Positions 58,701-64,000 of a DNA stretch of 64,000 bases are shown piece by piece (position 1 is the stretch's first letter; each line of letters begins with the position of its first letter). The notes under the pieces were generated by a model that had not been told where the DNA came from, did no database searches, and saw nothing but the letters and a program-made list of their open reading frames with translations. Where the stretch lies: assembly GCA_028564705.1 (NCBI GenBank), contig JAPXFQ010001768.1, positions 682,001 to 746,000 of the forward strand, in the 5' to 3' direction. Origin of the DNA: Apricaphanius iberus (lineage: Eukaryota > Chordata > Actinopteri > Cyprinodontiformes > Aphaniidae). A program made the translations under genes and the position numbers.

Positions 58701-60730
58701 ATGTTATTGTTAATATTCTTTACCTGTTCTTATTTTTAGGTACAAGGGCATGCCACAGATATCAATCAAAGCTGAAATTAAAAGCAAAACATAAAGTAAA
58801 AGATTTCTGGAGGGCCAGTGAGACTCTTTTTGAAGAAAACAAGAAGCCTGATCTATCGTACACTTCACTTGTGCTAGATACAACAGAGAAAATCCTTCGA
58901 TCCAACATAAAAACGCTGGAAAACAAGCACAGCAAAATATGTCATTCTAAAAAGTTTAGGACTTACATTCCAGAAGACAAACCAGAAGTCTCTCCCAGTG
59001 ACCTTGTGAAACTTGATGAAAACATACTCCTGGTTGGGAAACCTGGGATTGGAAAGACAGCACTGAGCCATGAACTATTAAGACTGTGGGCAGAAAGAGA
59101 CAACAAGGAGCTGGATTACATGTTTTACTTTGATATGAGGGAGATGACCAACATCCCTCAACCAATGAGTTTGGAGGATCTTCTTTTTAATGCATACAGT
59201 GAACCAGATGAGGGCAAAATTGAGGTCTTACAGGATTTAAAGATCCACTCTGATTGTGTTACAGTCATTTTAGATGGAGTCACAGATATATGTTCATTGG
59301 TTATGAAGAAACTAAAAGATTTGCTACCCTTTGCAAAAATCATCATTACATGCAGACCAGATGATGAGGAAGAGCTCTGTCCTAAAGACTGGCTCAGAGT
59401 GAAAGTGAAAGGCTTCAGTGAGGAAAATGTAAAGACTTATTTGTGTGCTGCCCTAGGTGAACATCATAGGAAGGTTCTGAGTAACGAGGAGCTGTTCACT
59501 CTCTCACATGTGCCAATGTATGCACTGATGGTGGTTGCCAGCTTTTCACCAGATGACCCATTGCAGCCAAGAACTGTGACTGAAATATACATCAGAACTG
59601 TTCGCTTTTTCCTCCTGAAAAACAGCAACAAAACCAGAGTCAAGGGTCTTGAACAGTTCATCAAAACCAAGAGAAGTGCAATCCTGTCTCTTGCTGAAGC
59701 TGCTTTTAATGCAACTGAAAGAAAAACTGGGATCATTGGAGCACTTTCATGGAAAGATAGTTGTGTCCTTTCCTTCCTGAAACCACTTAATCTAAAAGTT
59801 GCTCCTACTGAAACCACTGTTTATGCTTTTCCTCATTACACGATGCAGGAGTTTTTTGCAGCTTTGTGGGCTTTTAAGGATCCTTATATGATCAGAGAGG
59901 TTTTTCAGCTGTGTCTCTTTGAGGATTTCAAACACATGAATCATCTGATCCCTTACATGTGTCGGTTGTTGAATGAAGAGAGTCCCAGTTTAATGAGTTG
60001 TCTGATTCCACCTGAGAAGCTCAAGAAAACACGTGATTGGTTCATCGAAGAGATAACTGACACAATTCTAAACAAAGATTATGATCTTGGAATCAAGGCT
60101 GACAAAGACACGTTGCTCTTATTGCAATGTGGGTATGAGTCCCAGAGCCCACAAGACTGTATTTACATTTTGGAGAGCCTGGCACCCCATCTTGACCTCA
60201 GAGGAGAGAATCTTGACCCTTATACTTGCTGTGCTGTATCCTATATGGTCACTCTGTCAAAGGAAAGGGGAATAAGTCTGAACCTTCACAATGTGACGAT
60301 GACTGAGCTAGGAATAAAACGATTGCTTAGATGTCTTCGGAATGTTCAATGGTATGACTTTGCATGTTTTGTTTCATATCCACTGCCTGAAGATTTATAC
60401 CGAATTTAAAGTTTATAGTTTTTACAATACAAAACAAATCTTAATTACCTTCCTCTATGAAGTGGTTACTTACTTTTCTTTAAATTACAGGCATGGTTCT
60501 CTGCCTCAGCAGTTGTGCGATATTCTTCTCAGTGAAGAGCAGACAGAATATACAATGTTACTGCACCTTTCAGTTGCAAGTAATGAACAACTGCTTGAAA
60601 GAGCTGTGAAAGTCATGCAGGAGGCCTCTACAAAGGTCATTGTCTGCCTCCACTGGGACCAAGGAGGTACTGTCTGCCAGAGTCTGTTTGATTCCCTGTT
60701 ACAGGCACTGCCAAGCATCAGTAATTTCAG
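55334..60730 (+). CDS. NLR gene copy B (CARD-NACHT), 3 exons visible, exon 1 with stop
   Basis: Cytosolic NOD-like immune receptor of the CARD-NACHT type: such proteins sense pathogen or danger signals, bind ATP through the NACHT domain and oligomerise to recruit partners through the CARD. Exons: 55334-55763, 58740-60351, 60491-60730. Phases match: G completes across intron 1 and W across intron 2. Start ATG at 55376. The only defect seen is an in-frame TGA at 55709 near the end of exon 1 (copy A has TGG there). Downstream exons, where LRRs would be expected, are not in the window. After exon 3 the paralogy ends at an inserted GC-rich element and a LINE. Which mammalian NLR it corresponds to is unclear; an NLRC-type receptor is most likely. 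Confidence 0.8.
55769..58125. repeat. 2.36-kb copied segment inserted in intron 1 of NLR copy B
   Basis: About 98-99% identical to 50193-52553, in the same orientation. It starts inside the LTR-element ORF (ctgctaggtccatc) and includes the LTR (55802-56094), the SINE (56095-56338), the right end of the hAT-like element and part of the LTR element 2 interior. The flank aaggtatt is duplicated exactly at 55761-55768 and 58126-58133. Differences from the source include a 6-bp deletion near 57290 and scattered substitutions. Confidence 0.9.
58740..60351 (+). CDS. NLR copy B, exon 2 (NACHT domain)
   Basis: 537 codons without a stop, acceptor ttatttttag before 58740, donor caatg|gtatga after 60351. 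Basic helical lead-in (KLKLKAKHKVKDFWRASETL), then VSPSDLVKLDENILLVG, Walker A GKPGIGKTAL at about residue 99, FYFDMREM, a Walker B-like VILDGVTD at about residue 175 (the usual DE pair is TD, possibly weakening hydrolysis), sensor ITCRP at about 202, HVPMYALMV at about 258, winged-helix segment HYTMQEFFAALWAF at about 365, and a helical C-terminus ending RLLRCLRNVQW. The part from 59657 on is near-identical to copy A. Confidence 0.9.
60491..60730 (+). CDS. NLR copy B, exon 3
   Basis: Acceptor aaattacag, donor ag|gtaagaaac. Encodes 80 residues, HGSLPQQLCDILLSEEQTEY... to LLQALPSISNF. Linker-like, no LRR consensus. Ends in phase 2, so the gene continues downstream. Confidence 0.8.
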
Positions 60731-61704
60731 GTAAGAAACAATGTATTTGGAGATGGCGTATATAAAATTGTTCAGAAAATTTGTAGTAATTGCATTCATT
60801 AGAGCATAATATATATTTATTTCAGTCCAAGCAAGGGTTTTTTGCAATATTGGTATTGCATACAGTCATATTGACATGATTTTATGTCCTAACTTTAGCT
60901 TCATAAAACTGAAACAATGTTCAAGAGTAAACAACCTACATAAATACCAAAAAGCATTTGCGTAAAATTTTATTAACCGAAACATTAACCGATGTTTAAA
61001 AATAGGTTGGCTTACATACTTTTTTATTACCTTCAGACAAGGTAAAAGAGCAATGAGTAGAACATTTTAATGCCTTTTAAAATATGAGTACAAATAACAT
61101 TTTTATTAAATGACTGGATAACATCTTAATAAACAAATAACCAGTAAAGGTAGAAACTGATACTTATTGATGTTTGTATATCAAAATCATGTCAGAATTA
61201 TTAATGCAGTGTATTTATTCTTATCAATATACTTTTTTAAAACAATAATCAATCAATCTTTTTTGATTTTTTTCTATTTGTCAGAGAGCCCTTATAGTAT
61301 GTTGATTAAAATGTCCACCGTTTAAATTTTCTATGTGATCACAGTTTGTGAAGTTTTTTTCATATAACAACATTCATACACAAGCGAAACTGAAGTGCTC
61401 TAGAGGGCATCAAAGGGTAGACATAACTAAAAAGGAATACACCATTTCGTAAATTAAAGATTTGTTCAAATGCTGATATTAAAGGCATAAAAGAAAAACA
61501 AACAGTTTTAACAAAACAAAAGGTGGGGGAAAAAATGTTAGGCCTGATATAAAGGAACCAACTTTTTCTGTACACCTCACGTTTTCAGTGAGCTTTTTGT
61601 AGAGCTGAACATGGAAACTAATCTACTGGAAATTAAGAAATGCACCTGATTGTGTCCTTGTGTCCTGTCCTTTATTCTGGCATTGTTTTAAACTGATAGT
61701 AGGC
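60731..61704. other. Intron or downstream region of NLR copy B
   Basis: Begins with the exon-3 donor. AT-rich and paralogous to 22893-24000 at moderate identity. No exon recognised. Confidence 0.5.
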
Positions 61705-62893
61705 CGGTGCTGGTCGGCCTCCGTGGTGGACTGACCGGGTGGTGGGGTTTGGGCTGGTGGGTGGGGATGCTGGGTTCGGTTGCCTCCCGGCCATCGGGCG
61801 GTAGTAACAAGGCTGGAGGGTGTCGGCCTGGGGGGTTGGCCGCCTGGGGCATCGGTCTACTCACGTTCCGGCCTCAGAGCGGGGGCCCTCGGGACGCTGG
61901 CGGTGCTTGGGGCCTCTCTTGGGAGGCTTTTACCATCTAGCACAGGCGCTCTCCCGAACGGGGTGCCCTTGGGACAGGGGGGGGGGGGTGTGCAGGGGGA
62001 GGGTGGCCTAAACTCAGCCTGGGTGTCTAGTGTCCTGTGTTTTGTTAGTAGTTTGAATGTTGGGATGGATTTAGGTCTGCCCCTGGGGTGGGGGCGGGCG
62101 GATGGCCTGGGCCCCCATGGGGCTCGGAAGGGCCGCTGCCGTGGGCCACGACTTGACGTGCTGGGGCCTCCCGCCCCTGTCGGATCAGCTGAACGGGGGT
62201 GCCTAGTGGGGTCAACAGGGGAGCTGGCTCCCTGGGGTTGGCATCGTGTCACCCCAGTTATTTCCTCCCCATCCCCATTTGCCTCTGTCCACCTGCTCCT
62301 TCATTCTACCATTCACAAGGCCTTGGGATGTGGGCACGTCACTGGGGTGCAGAATGGAGTTTCCGTCTTCGATACCCGGTGGCGGCCTGTGTCCCAATTT
62401 TATTAAACAACTTAGACACTTAAACTTGCAACATTTACATGACACACGCACATGTAGGGACCTGGCGGTGGGTGCGCCTTGGCACTGGAGGCGGGGCCCC
62501 TTATAAGGGGCCTCGCCTGTGGTGCCGGTACCCACTGTTTAAATGCATCTAGACACTGAGGGCCCAGGGAGGGAGATGGGGGTACCTGGCAGTATTCCCA
62601 TGTCCCACCCCTCTGTTTTAAGTGCACATAAGAACAACACGCAACAACACTACAATTGAGCATGGGGAGAGAGGCTGGGGGTTTTTCCGCACCCCTGTTC
62701 GTTGGACCATCAGGGGTTGGAGCCCGGGTAGATTATCAGGCCGTCTGGTCGGGGACCTAGGCTGGTGGGCTACTCTTGCCGGGGTGGGGGCCTTGGCGGT
62801 CTGCTTGTCCCCGTCCTGGTGGGCAAGGGGTCCGTCTCCCAGGTGCAGGGGCAGGTTGCTCTATCGGGGCGTATGTCCCTGGGCCTGGGAGTA
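61705..62893 (+). mobile_element. GC-rich retroelement, copy 3
   Basis: Matches the 5' part of copy 1 (61860-62893 against 32881-34014) and the further 5' part of copy 2 (36000-36090, minus strand). It starts abruptly after gatagtaggc, where copy A of the NLR region continues (24003), so it inserted here. At 62893 the match to copy 1 stops and LINE-type sequence begins. Confidence 0.7.
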
Positions 62894-64000
62894 TAGAGTA
62901 AAAGCTAACTAATGATCCCTTACAAGACAAGACAAGCAGATCCATTTTATCTTCAACTCCTGACTCTGAGACGCTCTCACCATTCCAGGAATTCTCTGAA
63001 AAACTTCAAACTCAAGAAAAAAAAGGAATCCTCCTTTTAACTCCACGCCCAAGCAGGAACTATGAACATTATTGCTCTCCAATTCAACTCACCATATCAG
63101 ACATCTGATACCGACCGAACACAGCCAGAAAAACTTCTTTCCAGAAAGTGGTGTTTGGTCAAGATTACTCACATTCTCACCTTGAAAGTAAAATCCCAGT
63201 TATTATTAAAAAGAGGTATTGACACACTAAAACTAAAAATAACCGAGCAGTACAGAATTTAAAAATAATACCTAGCAAACAGAATCTTTTTTTCTCGAGA
63301 AGAAATATTAATGCAGCTATACAAAACATAAGATCACTATCAGAAAAATCACTGCTAATCAATGACTACATCATCACACATGATATACATGCACTATTTC
63401 TCTCAGAAACGTGGTTAGATGAAAATACAGAACAAAATGTATTAATAGAGACTTGTCCAACTAATTATCACTTCATTAGTGAGACCAGGAAAAATAAAAG
63501 GGGGGGTGGTTTGGCCACAGTTTTTCATGATTCCTTAAACTTTAAAAAAGTATCACTAGGAGAATTTAACACTTTTGAATATTTAGCTACTGAAACAAAT
63601 GAAACAAACAAAGTCATATTTGTAAACGTATACAGACCACCAAAACCAAAACTTAACACAAACTTTTATAACGACTTCAATGACCTTTGCTCTGCAATAT
63701 GTCTAGACTATGACCACATAGCAATTGTGGGAGACTTCAACATTCATACTGACAAACCCCAAGATAGCGGAACAAAAGCACTATATGACGGCCTTCATAA
63801 CTTTGACCTAAGCCAACACATTAACGAGCCAACGCACAACCGAGGACACACTCTGGACCTACTTATTAGCAAAGACTTAAATATCTCTAACATTGCTGTA
63901 ACGGATATAGCATTATCTGACCATTTCTGCATCTCATTTCAAAGCACCGTCCAAGAAAACATACCTAATCAGAGTAAATCCAATGTTAAAAAACGCTTCC
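62894..64000 (+). mobile_element. LINE 5' part, continues past the window
   Basis: About 330 bp of leader followed by an open endonuclease frame. It either inserted into GC-rich copy 3 or is the body of the same element, with copy 3 as its 5' untranslated region. Confidence 0.7.
63223..64000 (+). CDS. L2-type LINE AP-endonuclease domain, partial
   Basis: 259 codons without a stop, open at the window end. Motifs in order: AAIQNIRSL (about 63313), LFLSETWLDENT (about 63390), GGGLATVFHD (about 63505), FVNVYRPPKP (about 63615), VGDFNIHTD (about 63725, catalytic Asp and Asn), HTLDLLISKD (about 63850) and ALSDHFCISF (about 63910, catalytic Asp-His). All key residues of an APE-type nuclease are kept; it would nick target DNA to start reverse transcription. 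No ATG lies in this frame and a TGA precedes it at 63220, so the start is upstream in another frame, uses a non-ATG codon, or is lost. The reverse transcriptase would lie past the edge. Confidence 0.9.

Noticed and set aside
60352..60409. NLR copy B ending at the TAA at 60407
   Set aside because: The frame passes the donor caatg|gtatga at 60351. The acceptor at 60490 with matching phase and a coding exon 3 make splicing the better model.

Overview
The window looks like nuclear DNA of a bony fish. The evidence is the mix of repeats: L2/Maui-type and L1-type LINEs, a Penelope-like element, several hAT families, two Tc1/mariner copies and tRNA-derived SINEs. The only host-type gene is an NLR immune-receptor gene present in two copies. 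The SINE types make a percomorph plausible, but the species cannot be fixed from the sequence alone. No rRNA, stand-alone tRNA or CRISPR array was seen, and no bacterial-style operon.

Layout. 0.3-4.7 kb: decayed LINE, L1 and SINE fragments and a small hAT-type element. 4.8-6.9 kb: a 2.1-kb purine-rich minisatellite of 27- and 36-bp units, joined to a decayed ZMYM1-like hAT transposase (6.9-9.0 kb). 9.7-10.4 kb: decayed LINE reverse transcriptase. 11.0-24.0 kb: paralogous block A, carrying NLR copy A, which has lost its start codon and its NACHT core. A BED-type hAT and a Tc1 copy have inserted between its parts. 24-28 kb: SINE and LINE fragments. 29-39 kb: a nested stack in which an L2 LINE is interrupted by a reversed L2 piece, a Harbinger-like element and a 6.6-kb hAT; the hAT itself holds two copies of a GC-rich poly(A) retroelement. 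40.5-41.4 kb: Penelope-like remnant. 44.7-61.7 kb: paralogous block B, carrying Tc1, a hAT-like element with an exact 8-bp target duplication that contains an LTR element, a second related LTR element, and NLR copy B. 61.7-64 kb: another GC-rich copy followed by a LINE whose endonuclease domain is open to the window edge.

NLR genes. Copy B has a CARD-like exon, a long NACHT exon with an intact Walker A motif, and a third exon. All three have good splice sites and matching phases. Exon 1 has an in-frame TGA, and a 2.36-kb copied segment sits five bases into intron 1. Leucine-rich-repeat exons, if any, would lie past the right edge. Copy A keeps exon 1 (without its ATG), the 3' part of the NACHT exon and exon 3 (with a 4-bp deletion). 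Its 3' part is almost identical to copy B, introns included, while the flanks are much more diverged. This suggests recent gene conversion.

Nearly everything else is transposon sequence. Coordinates of repeat edges are estimates by eye unless a target duplication or terminal repeat is named.
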